Part shown: positions 5,821-13,183 of the stretch, piece after piece
Numbering within the stretch: the stretch's first letter is position 1
How the letters are laid out: every line of letters starts with the position of its first letter
Assembly: GCA_900542255.1 (NCBI GenBank)
Contig: UQMR01000053.1
Span: 1 to 15,052 of the forward strand
DNA from: an uncultured Porphyromonadaceae bacterium
Lineage (GTDB): Bacteria; Bacteroidota; Bacteroidia; Bacteroidales; Barnesiellaceae_A
Direction: 5' to 3'
Length of the DNA: 15,052 nt
Notes under the pieces: generated by a model
Seen by the model: only the letters and a program-made list of their open reading frames with translations
What the model was told of the DNA's origin: nothing
Databases searched by the model: none
Program-made: the position numbers and the translations under genes

Positions 5821-6651
5821 ATTTCATATATATCTATTATACTCGTTTGAGATACACATATGATGTTATCTATGACTATTTCATTATGTGTAAATTGAAT
5901 AAACTTCTCCCATTGGTCCTTAATATATTCGGAAGAATATATTGTAATGTCGTGAAAATACAATAGTACTGTACGCGCCTCTTGCTTGTTGGCTTTTTCA
6001 AGCGCGTTTTTTACCGTATATTTACCTTGTTTTTCGATTCCTTTGATTTCTGAGTTTACGCCATCAACTGTTGCGTCATAACTCTTTGTCCCCATCGGTT
6101 TTTGTTCGTTCTGGAATATTATTCTGTGTCCTTTCTTAAAAAGGACATCTGCAATATTTTTTTCGTAGTCTCCTCTTTGGATACCCAAATCTCCTATAAT
6201 ACTGTCAAAGTTATGTCCTTTGTGTATCCCGTAAACGCCTCCGCTTACTTCGTCATATTTTACATTGTAATAATCCGGATTTTTGAGCAACTCATTATAT
6301 ATATCCCTATTTTTATTTTTTTCGGTAGATATATTTCTATCTATTTTGACACACTCATAGCAGTTCTTTTTCCTCCTGCCGAGCAGTGCGAGGAGTTTTT
6401 TACCGGCGGCTGCGAAGGGACAATCCGAGCAGGAGCGCGGAAAATACGGGTGGTGGTCATTGAATAAGATGCCATCTTTCCCGGGGTTATTGTCGAGACC
6501 GGGTGAAGGCGAGTTGGCGGCATCGTTGATGGGCACGGATGGGATATCGGTGGGATCCTCATCCGTCTGCCGGAGGCTGCACTGGCAGTTCCATCGGTCA
6601 CCCGGTCTATGTATATCCCAAAAAGGAGCATTTACAGGTTGTATTACACCC
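5790..6651 (-). CDS. 5'-truncated phage minor head protein (Mu gpF-like) with C-terminal nuclease toxin domain
   Basis: The frame is open leftward from the repeat border at 6651. A GTG at 6536 would give a 248-residue product, but the 38 codons before it are clearly coding: they read FWDIHRPGDRWNCQCSLRQT, the typical Cys/His-bearing end of the Mu F-like minor head domain. After a Pro/Asp-rich linker and a CSDCPF...CYECVK segment comes a toxin-like domain. Counting from the GTG, residues about 120-200 hold RGDYEKNIADVLFKKGH, Asp154 (SYDATVDG), the E163-I-K165 signature and a helix with KANKQEARTVLLYFHD. This pattern fits the PD-(D/E)xK nuclease fold of CdiA C-terminal tRNA nucleases. In Bacteroidetes Mu-like phages such domains are fused to head proteins. 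No immunity gene follows; gpG begins 104 bp later. The natural start is missing. Confidence 0.75.
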
Positions 6652-7320
6652 GTTGTGATTTGATGAATTTTTGTATCTTTACATAAGATAGGAGGCGGTT
6701 CGGCTTAGCCATCGCTGAAAACTTCGTTTTCGCTTGCCTCTGCTCTCTCCTTTCACTATCTTTGATGTGATTACATACAGCGGTCAAAATTTTGGCTATT
6801 TTATCTCCGCCGTTGTGATTTGATGAATTTTTGTATCTTTGATGTGATTACATACAGCATTTGACCAATTTTGTGCATCGCCTTGGTAGTTGTGATTTGA
6901 TGAATTTTTGTATCTTTGATGTGATTACATACAGCACGCTATCGAATTGAGCCCCGAACGTATTCGTTGTGATTTGATGAATTTTTGTATCTTTGATGTG
7001 ATTACATACAGCGTCTTGGGCCAAGTAATTTATGGCCGAACCGTTGTGATTTGATGAATTTTTGTATCTTTGATGTGATTACATACAGCAAGGCGATAAT
7101 AATACTCAGAAGGCAACGTGTTGTGATTTGATGAATTTTTGTATCTTTGATGTGATTACATACAGCAGCTCTATTTGTTGAGAGCTTTGATCATCGGTTG
7201 TGATTTGATGAATTTTTGTATCTTTGATGTGATTACATACAGCTTTGGCGGTTGCCGCCGTTGTCACTATATGGTTGTGATTTGATGAATTTTTGTATCT
7301 TTGATGTGATTACATACAGC
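6652..7320 (+). CRISPR. Type II-C CRISPR array, 8 repeats and 7 spacers
   Basis: Repeats of 47 bp start at 6652 (split), 6812, 6889, 6966, 7043, 7120, 7197 and 7274. Repeats 2 to 8 are identical. All seven spacers are exactly 30 bp (6782-6811, 6859-6888, 6936-6965, 7013-7042, 7090-7119, 7167-7196, 7244-7273) and differ from each other. Repeat positions 2-21 are perfectly complementary to the anti-repeat at 12933-12952, so crRNAs are read on the plus strand as spacer then repeat 5' part. Repeat positions 23-30 read TATCTTTG, a -7 box, with TTG at positions 2-4, 18 nt upstream. Each repeat can therefore act as a promoter for the spacer that follows. Confidence 0.97.
6681..6763. mobile_element. 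83-bp MITE-like insertion in the first array repeat (copy 2)
   Basis: It splits the repeat at the same position as copy 1, between positions 29 and 30. The ends form a 7-bp inverted pair, AAGATAG (6685-6691) and CTATCTT (6756-6762), with GGAG/CTCC just inside. TTG at 6734-6736, 20 nt, then TATCTTTG at 6757-6764 rebuilds a promoter. The part of the repeat that pairs with tracrRNA stays intact to the left of the insertion. Confidence 0.65.
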
Positions 7321-7393
7321 ACAATGCGTGTATATAGCTACACATCAGAAACTTACAACAAGAAATAGAATAAAAAAACGACCGTATGTAATA
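7321..7393. promoter_or_regulatory. Probable CRISPR leader between array and cas2
   Basis: These 73 bp are AT-rich, with a run of seven A, and separate the last intact repeat from the terminator of the cas operon. The repeats next to this side are perfect while those at the far side are split or decayed, which suggests that new spacers enter here. The stretch includes a small GTGTA/TACAC hairpin at 7327-7342. There is no coding sequence. Confidence 0.45.
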
Positions 7394-7425
7394 CAAAGAA
7401 ACCTGCCATCGGGCAGGTTTCTTTG
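7394..7425. terminator. Bidirectional terminator between cas2 and the array
   Basis: A perfect 14-bp stem (CAAAGAAACCTGCC with its complement) closes a 4-nt loop, and T-rich sequence follows on both strands. It starts 2 nt after the cas2 stop and can end both the minus-strand cas operon and the plus-strand array transcripts. Confidence 0.85.
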
Positions 7426-7427
7426 TT

Positions 7428-7760
7428 TCAGAATAGTTCTAATTGTTGACAAGGTGCAACCATACTCTGCGGTTTGGCTGCATGATACAACTCTATTTCG
7501 CCAAATTGCTTATCGGTAATACACAATATGCCCACATCGCCATGTTCGGGTATAAATGATTTTACCCTTCTGATATGCACTGCGGCATTCTCGCGGCTGG
7601 CACAATGACGCACGTAGATAGAAAACTGAAACATGGAAAAACCATCGCCTATAAGCCGCTTACGAAAGTCGGTATACCGCTTACGCTCTTGCCGGGTATC
7701 GGTAGGAAGGTCAAAAAACACTAATACCCACATAATTTGGTATTTACTAAAACTACTCAT
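7428..7760 (-). CDS. cas2: CRISPR-associated endoribonuclease-like protein Cas2
   Basis: This 110-residue protein forms the Cas1-Cas2 integration complex that inserts new spacers. It has the Cas2 beginning MWVLVFFDLPTDT, with the conserved Asp at residue 17, the segment GFSMFQFSIYVRHCAS, and GDVGILCITDKQFGEI near the end. The start is placed at the ATG at 7760, which gives the usual Cas2 length and a 17-bp gap after cas1. A longer frame from 7823 would overlap cas1 and add residues foreign to the family. It is the last gene of the cas9-cas1-cas2 operon. Confidence 0.95.
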   Translation of the reverse strand: MSSFSKYQIMWVLVFFDLPTDTRQERKRYTDFRKRLIGDGFSMFQFSIYVRHCASRENAAVHIRRVKSFIPEHGDVGILCITDKQFGEIELYHAAKPQSMVAPCQQLELF

Positions 7761-7777
7761 AACATTCCCGGGGTGTC

Positions 7778-8710
7778 TTACATCACAGGATAGGCTATCT
7801 TGCGCTGCTCTCCTGCAAAACATGCTGCCAATGAAGCTGTGGTACGGGTAGCGGCTATCATCAAAGGACCACGCTTACCCTCTATCACTACATCGAGCAC
7901 AGGGATGGTGAGTAAACGCGCTTTCAACTCGGTAGTAAGTACATCTATGGCTATACCTTCGGCAACAATACCGGCCACCAATTCATCGACATACGGACGA
8001 TAAGGTTCCATAATATCATCGGCCAGACAATAGGCGTTATAGCGGTTATGGTGGTGTATGCCCCATGTAGGCAACAAGCCCGACCCCACCAACGAACGGG
8101 CTATAACAGCCCGTAATATGGCATAACCATAGTTGAGCAGATTGTTGGGTGGCATCGCTTCACGGGCTCGCACAAAACCGTCGATACCGGGGAAAATGCA
8201 CGACCAATAGTAGGCTGCTGCACGTGCTTCATAATTATCGGGGTCGCCACTACGCACCTCCCGTGCCCACGAACGCATATTCCCCACCTCACAACCCTGC
8301 AAGCGATGCAAAGCTGTTGCCTGATTGGTTATCTTGGCTTGCACAGTCTGTTGCCACAGCTGTTTTTTCAGCGGTAAAGAGGCATTGAGCTGATACCGGA
8401 AACGCTCGCTCTGCAACGTATGGCCTTCCAAAGGCAGCATCAACCCCACAGGCATGTGCGAAGCATCGCAAGAAATCACGGCACAATTATTCTCTAACAA
8501 CGCTTCCAAAACGCCCTGCGTTATGGTAATTTGCCGATTGTCGAGCAATACTACTCCTATATCTTCAATAGGAATCGTACGCATAGCCTCACGCCTGAAT
8601 GCCTCAGGCAACGTGCCGTTACACTCCACCTCGGGCAGCTTTATCACAAGCTGCCCATTGGCAAGGCTCAGATAGGCAGGATTGCCAAAACAGAGTGTTT
8701 TCTTTATCAT
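7778..8710 (-). CDS. cas1: CRISPR-associated integrase Cas1 (type II)
   Basis: Cas1 is the metal-dependent integrase that joins prespacers to the first array repeat. The 310 residues match type II Cas1 length. The catalytic residues are present: Glu161 in NYEARAAAYYW, His220 in GIHHHNRYN, and Glu235 in LADDIMEPYRPYVD, in positions that correspond to the E/H/E set of type II-A Cas1. The NYGYAILRA helix at 193-201 is also typical. The ATG lies 1 nt past the cas9 stop codon, so the genes are translationally coupled. The protein appears complete, so the locus should still be able to acquire spacers. Confidence 0.97.
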   Translation of the reverse strand: MIKKTLCFGNPAYLSLANGQLVIKLPEVECNGTLPEAFRREAMRTIPIEDIGVVLLDNRQITITQGVLEALLENNCAVISCDASHMPVGLMLPLEGHTLQSERFRYQLNASLPLKKQLWQQTVQAKITNQATALHRLQGCEVGNMRSWAREVRSGDPDNYEARAAAYYWSCIFPGIDGFVRAREAMPPNNLLNYGYAILRAVIARSLVGSGLLPTWGIHHHNRYNAYCLADDIMEPYRPYVDELVAGIVAEGIAIDVLTTELKARLLTIPVLDVVIEGKRGPLMIAATRTTASLAACFAGEQRKIAYPVM

Positions 8711-8711
8711 A

Positions 8712-11700
8712 CTACTCTTCTCCTACATATATGATTTCACCAATATGATTGATACGCACTTTTACAATGCCTTCAAGGGCAGCCGTATTTTGGATAAGTC
8801 GCCAAGTAATATTTTTTAGCTGTTTCTCTTCATTGACTGTCGTTTCCAAATGATGCCTAAACATATAGTTCTTAGTAGCTAACTTCTGCACCCGGAACAG
8901 ATGCGGCGAAATACGGGCATAATTTTCGGGGTCCGACAGGTCTATTTCTTGGGGATTGAACCCTGACTTCTCATCGGGGAATAGGAAATATTCATTCTGT
9001 TTCATGGTGAAAAGGAATGTCCAACCCACCTCTCTGTTGTATGCCTTATCTACGACCGGCAATCCTTGCACGCAACGTGCTACGGCCTCCATAAAAGAAA
9101 CGATATGCTCTTGCAACTTACCATCGGCATCTCTAAAAATAGCTACATGATGGTTGTTTCCGGTACTTACATAATCGGCAGGAATGCGGCGGCCGGCGGC
9201 ATCGGTAATATATCTACCGGCATAGTCGCATTTATCGTGCAAAGGCACAGCATTGTTCAATCCTTTTACCGTAACTTTTTTAATGGTTATCCCTTTCTCC
9301 TCATCAAGATAGATAGGATGCGCTTCAAGGTCAGAGAATGAGGCCTCGCCGTATTTGTCGATATGCTCTTGTAATTTTTTTCTGACGCCACTATCAACAA
9401 TTTTCTCAATATTCAACTTATCGGCAACACTCTTGCGCACAGTATATATAACCTCATAGGTAAATATCTTTACAACCATAGGAACAGAATGCTGATGTGC
9501 CTCATCGCAATATACGGGATTCTTATCGAGACGGTTTTTGCCGGTAAATGCCTTCTTGGCATCGCCATCGAATTGCGCCAGCCGTTGCAGTAACGCTTCG
9601 CGATACCGTCTGTTTGTCACTCGCTGTATCACATCGGCAGTAAACGCAGCACCTATCGTCTTGGTTATCACCGAGACCTGTCGTCGCATACCATATACCG
9701 TCTCTTTATGCAGGCTGCCACGTGGTGTCAGTTGCATGCGCCCTTTATTACTGCCCTTGCATTTTGTTTTATTAAGATTGAGTGTAACTACCTTGTTTTT
9801 AGCTTTAATCGATACTAATACCGTTTGCAAGTGCCGCAAGGCCTCTCGCCTAAAATCGGGGATAGGAGGATTGAAACGCAGTTGTCCGCCATTACCCGAC
9901 CTACTTAGTTCGGCCTTTTCTATGGCATAGATGCTCGACGACTTGTCGCTACGGGCATTCAGGTTGTTGAGATATTGCACATAGGATGATTTCGTAAATG
10001 CGACCGTCAGAGCATCCATGGCATGATGGCGATGGTCGTTGCGCTTGCTCCAATCTTTTATTTGCCACAATAGACGACCATCTTTGTCGCGATAATACTC
10101 TACCAACCCCAATCGTTCGTACTTTTCGCGATTGAGCTCTTTCATCACATCTACCAACTGCCAGTCTTCACGTAATCGGCTTGTTACGGCTCCAACCGTA
10201 GGAACGACGACTCTTACAACATCGCGCAACATACTCATCGCATATCGGGCTATGTACTGCGTGTTGCGTAAGTCCCTGTCGATAAAATCATCAGGAATAT
10301 CGGCCTGCTTCATTCTCAGCTTCTTCCATTTACCCTCTGATATTTTTTTCTTTTTATACAAATAATCGACCCGCCCTTCATAAGCCGTCAAAGCCTCGGC
10401 TCCCAACGTGGCTACATAGTCATAGGCCGTCATATCGCCCTTCTCTATATTCGCCTTGCGCACCTCTAATGTCTTGTTTGAGAAAGAGTCGTCAAACAAG
10501 CGCGCTTTCGGTATAATATGCTCTATGTCAAACTCTTTACTGAAAATACTCTCACGTGGTATATAAGTATCGGTATATAATGTCTTATGCCCATTCATTT
10601 CGAGCTCCTCATACAATTTATATCGTATAATATCGTTACGGCTCGGATGCTCAATATGAAACTCTTCACGTAATATCTTTCGTATCGCCTCGTGCTTGTG
10701 AGCCGCGTCGTTCATGGCTTTATACTTGTCCTCACGCTCTTGTGCCGAGCTTTTTATCTCACGTGCCATCTCTACACGTATCTCATCCAATGGGCCATAC
10801 CTGTCTATAACGGCATTCACAACATGTACCATCTGGTTTAGTATCTTCTCAACCACCGGATTACGCAGTGAATTGCGGGGCAACAAATCGAGATGTGCTT
10901 TGAGTGACCTATTCTCGTTCTCTTCCTTGGTCAATGAATTTCTGGAATGTCGGTATCCGGCATAGCAGCAAGCCACGCTGTAATCGTTGCCATCTTTCAT
11001 AAAAGGCAGTATTTTCAGCATAGCCTTGTTACTCAGGCTACCGTAATCCGACTCGAACGAGACTCCTGCAATCATGGCAGCGTACTCTCGCTCCATCCTT
11101 GTCAATTCCATAATTTTTCTTATCAACCCCTCTATCCCCGACTTGGAATTGTCACCTTCATATGAGTATAACAGATGCCACAACATATAGGCCGGCTGCA
11201 AATAGCAATCATGAGAAGGCAACGAAGAGTCAAAGTGAAGAAGTCGTGTCTCGTAACTACACGTATCGAAAACTCTCTCTACTGCCTCTATCTTCTCTCG
11301 GGCTGTTTTACATTTCGACATATTACCCCCTGCCAGCTCGGCAATTTGTCGATACTTGGCAAACAAGGCGCTAAATGTCTTATTGCCGTCATACTCTTTG
11401 AAGTTCAAATCATAGTTTTCAGCAGTTCCGAAAAGCAACTTCAACACATCTTCTTTTTCAAGCCCACCTACGATAGAGAGTTCTGTACACAATATATTTT
11501 TCTCCTCTATCGACAGTTCTCGCACTATACGTTCTATACGGTGCGTAATGGGATGTCGCACTATCTCAGTAAGACGGGTATCATTCAGACGTTGCCGTAT
11601 CTTAAACTCCTGAAATATGGGCGACGACTTGGGGGATACCTTCGGTCCTACCGTCCGCTGCACTTTCTTGCCATCTTTATCTATCTCTTGGATATGGCCT

Positions 11701-12830
11701 TCCAGCTCACATATACTTACCAATCCCTTTGCACTTTTCAGCGGCCGCTGATAGAAAATAATTGTGTCGCGCACCTTCTTTTTCAACGCATACGTGAGTT
11801 CGGGATGATACTTACTCTGTTCTTGCCATACTGCCTCAAACTCATCTAAATAATCCTGACGATAAAATACCAGATTCTTCAAAGAGTTGTGCCTGCTCCG
11901 ACACAACAGATTATACAAATACTGCCCGATTGTCTGCTGGTTGAAATAGAGTTTCTTACTCCGGTCGCCTATATTGCCCAAATAACCACTCGAAGCATTT
12001 ATTTCGCCATTCAACATACATATTACCAGCGCAACCTCACCTATATCGAGCTTATTGGAAATAGCCTCACTCCGCCACTTGTAATATTGTAGTTTTTTCT
12101 CTTTCCCTTTATTCTCGGCAAGATTTATACCGCACTTGGTCATAATGGCTACCGATTGCTGCTGCGACTTACCGACGAGTTGCTCTTGCAATTGGTCGGT
12201 GAAAATATCGGGATAGAAACAACGTTGGTATGACCATATTTTATCCAGCTCTACTTGTAAATCTGAGCGGTAGAAGTCGGGCAATTTCTTTTTCCCTTTT
12301 TGCAACAACTCGTAACAATAGTGTCCCGGAGTTATTTCTCTATCATATAATTCTTTTGCTACCGACATGCTATCTATGGCCACACCATCTTCTTTATTGG
12401 CCTTACGGTTGCTTTTATAACCTCTCTTCTTGTTGATGGCAAACAATATCCTCGCAAACTCCTCTAAGGTTACCGGCTCGGTTACAGCCTTCGCCCTTAG
12501 ACGGTATGTTTCGTGGGTAGAACCTTTGCCTTGCTCTGCACACACCGTTTCTGGCGTAATCACGCCTCCCTCTATCAAAACTTCACGCAGACATTCACGA
12601 CGCAACTTATAACGCTGCAAGTTACGCCGCGCCGAGCGATTGGTTCTCCTATCGGCTTGTGTCGTAATAGACTTTCCACTCTCAAAATTATTTTTTTCAT
12701 CTACCGTCAAGGGATTTACTCTTACCCCCAGTCTTATAATAGACGATTTTTCATCACAATTTTCTGCCTCGTTTACCACAGCCCACCCTATACTGTTAGC
12801 ACCTAAGTCTAAACCTAAAATTCGTTTCAT
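8712..12830 (-). CDS. cas9: CRISPR-associated endonuclease Cas9, type II-C
   Basis: Cas9 is the RNA-guided double-strand DNA endonuclease of the locus. The 1,372 residues hold RuvC-I with Asp8 (ILGLDLGANSIGWAVV), an arginine-rich bridge helix at about 58-85, a helical REC region, RuvC-II with Glu687 (IRVEMAREIK), the HNH domain with D-I-E-H (His771) and Asn794, RuvC-III with His936 and Asp939 (HHAMDALTVAF), and a C-terminal PAM-interacting region from about 990. All catalytic residues are present and the frame is unbroken. The operon contains only cas9, cas1 and cas2, with no csn2 or cas4, which defines subtype II-C; the length is at the large end for that group and typical of Bacteroidetes. 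The PAM cannot be read from the sequence. Confidence 0.98.
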   Translation of the reverse strand: MKRILGLDLGANSIGWAVVNEAENCDEKSSIIRLGVRVNPLTVDEKNNFESGKSITTQADRRTNRSARRNLQRYKLRRECLREVLIEGGVITPETVCAEQGKGSTHETYRLRAKAVTEPVTLEEFARILFAINKKRGYKSNRKANKEDGVAIDSMSVAKELYDREITPGHYCYELLQKGKKKLPDFYRSDLQVELDKIWSYQRCFYPDIFTDQLQEQLVGKSQQQSVAIMTKCGINLAENKGKEKKLQYYKWRSEAISNKLDIGEVALVICMLNGEINASSGYLGNIGDRSKKLYFNQQTIGQYLYNLLCRSRHNSLKNLVFYRQDYLDEFEAVWQEQSKYHPELTYALKKKVRDTIIFYQRPLKSAKGLVSICELEGHIQEIDKDGKKVQRTVGPKVSPKSSPIFQEFKIRQRLNDTRLTEIVRHPITHRIERIVRELSIEEKNILCTELSIVGGLEKEDVLKLLFGTAENYDLNFKEYDGNKTFSALFAKYRQIAELAGGNMSKCKTAREKIEAVERVFDTCSYETRLLHFDSSLPSHDCYLQPAYMLWHLLYSYEGDNSKSGIEGLIRKIMELTRMEREYAAMIAGVSFESDYGSLSNKAMLKILPFMKDGNDYSVACCYAGYRHSRNSLTKEENENRSLKAHLDLLPRNSLRNPVVEKILNQMVHVVNAVIDRYGPLDEIRVEMAREIKSSAQEREDKYKAMNDAAHKHEAIRKILREEFHIEHPSRNDIIRYKLYEELEMNGHKTLYTDTYIPRESIFSKEFDIEHIIPKARLFDDSFSNKTLEVRKANIEKGDMTAYDYVATLGAEALTAYEGRVDYLYKKKKISEGKWKKLRMKQADIPDDFIDRDLRNTQYIARYAMSMLRDVVRVVVPTVGAVTSRLREDWQLVDVMKELNREKYERLGLVEYYRDKDGRLLWQIKDWSKRNDHRHHAMDALTVAFTKSSYVQYLNNLNARSDKSSSIYAIEKAELSRSGNGGQLRFNPPIPDFRREALRHLQTVLVSIKAKNKVVTLNLNKTKCKGSNKGRMQLTPRGSLHKETVYGMRRQVSVITKTIGAAFTADVIQRVTNRRYREALLQRLAQFDGDAKKAFTGKNRLDKNPVYCDEAHQHSVPMVVKIFTYEVIYTVRKSVADKLNIEKIVDSGVRKKLQEHIDKYGEASFSDLEAHPIYLDEEKGITIKKVTVKGLNNAVPLHDKCDYAGRYITDAAGRRIPADYVSTGNNHHVAIFRDADGKLQEHIVSFMEAVARCVQGLPVVDKAYNREVGWTFLFTMKQNEYFLFPDEKSGFNPQEIDLSDPENYARISPHLFRVQKLATKNYMFRHHLETTVNEEKQLKNITWRLIQNTAALEGIVKVRINHIGEIIYVGEE

Positions 12831-12868
12831 GGTACTCTTTTTATAACGTTATTCGAATATTTCTTCGT

Positions 12869-12876
12869 CAAATATA
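12869..12876 (-). promoter_or_regulatory. -7 box of the cas9-cas1-cas2 operon
   Basis: The minus strand reads TATATTTG, a TAnnTTTG match. Transcription would start near 12862, about 30 nt before the cas9 ATG. No TTG is found at the expected -33 distance, so the promoter is probably weak or regulated. It lies back-to-back with the tracrRNA promoter, whose -33 element starts 20 bp away. Confidence 0.55.
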
Positions 12877-12895
12877 CAAAATTTTATTCCGAATG

Positions 12896-12926
12896 TTTGT
12901 ATTTATAAAAAGATTATCTATTTTTG
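12896..12926 (+). promoter_or_regulatory. tracrRNA promoter
   Basis: TTTG (12896-12899), exactly 19 nt, then TATTTTTG (12919-12926) form a full Bacteroidetes promoter on the plus strand. The predicted start, about 5-7 nt downstream, falls right at the beginning of the anti-repeat. Confidence 0.8.
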
Positions 12927-12931
12927 CAACA

Positions 12932-13025
12932 TAAAAATTCATCAAATCACAATAAGGATTATTCCGTTGTGAAAACATTGAGTTGGGGGAACTCCGATTT
13001 TTCGGGAAGTTCCTCCTCCTTTTTT
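12932..13025 (+). ncRNA. tracrRNA
   Basis: The 20 nt at 12933-12952 are a perfect complement of repeat positions 2-21 and form the anti-repeat. Next come a GGATTATTCC nexus-like hairpin at 12955-12964 and a linker. The RNA ends in an intrinsic terminator: GGAACT-CCGA pairs with TCGG-AGTTCC around a T-rich loop (12988-13013), and a six-T run ends near 13025. It is divergent from cas9 and about 94 nt long. It should pair with crRNA, recruit the host RNase III for processing, and load Cas9. Confidence 0.92.
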
Positions 13026-13100
13026 AATATGGCAACAGCAACAAAGCAAGAGCATGGCTATATAAATCGCTTCACCAACAGCAGTTGCATATAAACAAGC

Positions 13101-13132
13101 GGGAGCTGCCCACGACACCGTGAACAGCTCCC
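13101..13132 (-). terminator. Terminator of the uxa operon
   Basis: GGGAGCTG (13101-13108) pairs with CAGCTCCC (13125-13132), with an inner CACG/CGTG pairing. It lies about 50 nt after the uxaC stop. A second hairpin, TTCCTGC/GCAGGAA at 13141-13160, lies between. The minus strand continues with GCTTGTTTATA. The stretch 13026-13100 between the tracrRNA and this hairpin holds nothing I can identify. Confidence 0.65.
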
Positions 13133-13183
13133 TGTTTTATTTCCTGCCCACGAGCAGGAATGTAGATTGGGGTTATGCGAGAC

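Larger units (their letters stand above)
4962..6651 (-). mobile_element. Mu-like phage fragment occupying a spacer position
   Basis: These 1,690 bp lie between two split CRISPR repeats, directly abutting both. The genes inside are on the minus strand and in Mu-like phage order: end of the F-like minor head protein, gpG-like morphogenesis protein, then the first part of the next gene. Both outer genes are cut at the repeat borders, so this is a fragment and not a complete element. No transposase, integrase or phage end sequence is visible. Confidence 0.75.

Noticed and set aside
4962..6651. Complete prophage or transposon inserted in the array
   Set aside because: No integrase or transposase and no phage ends are seen, and both outer genes are truncated exactly at the CRISPR repeat borders.
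4962..6651. Anti-CRISPR gene in the phage fragment
   Set aside because: All frames of useful length belong to head morphogenesis, toxin or the truncated gene after gpG; there is no additional small gene with a helix-turn-helix partner.
7761..7823. Upstream start for cas2 at 7823
   Set aside because: It would overlap cas1 and add 21 residues not typical of Cas2; the ATG at 7760 gives the normal length and the usual N-terminus.
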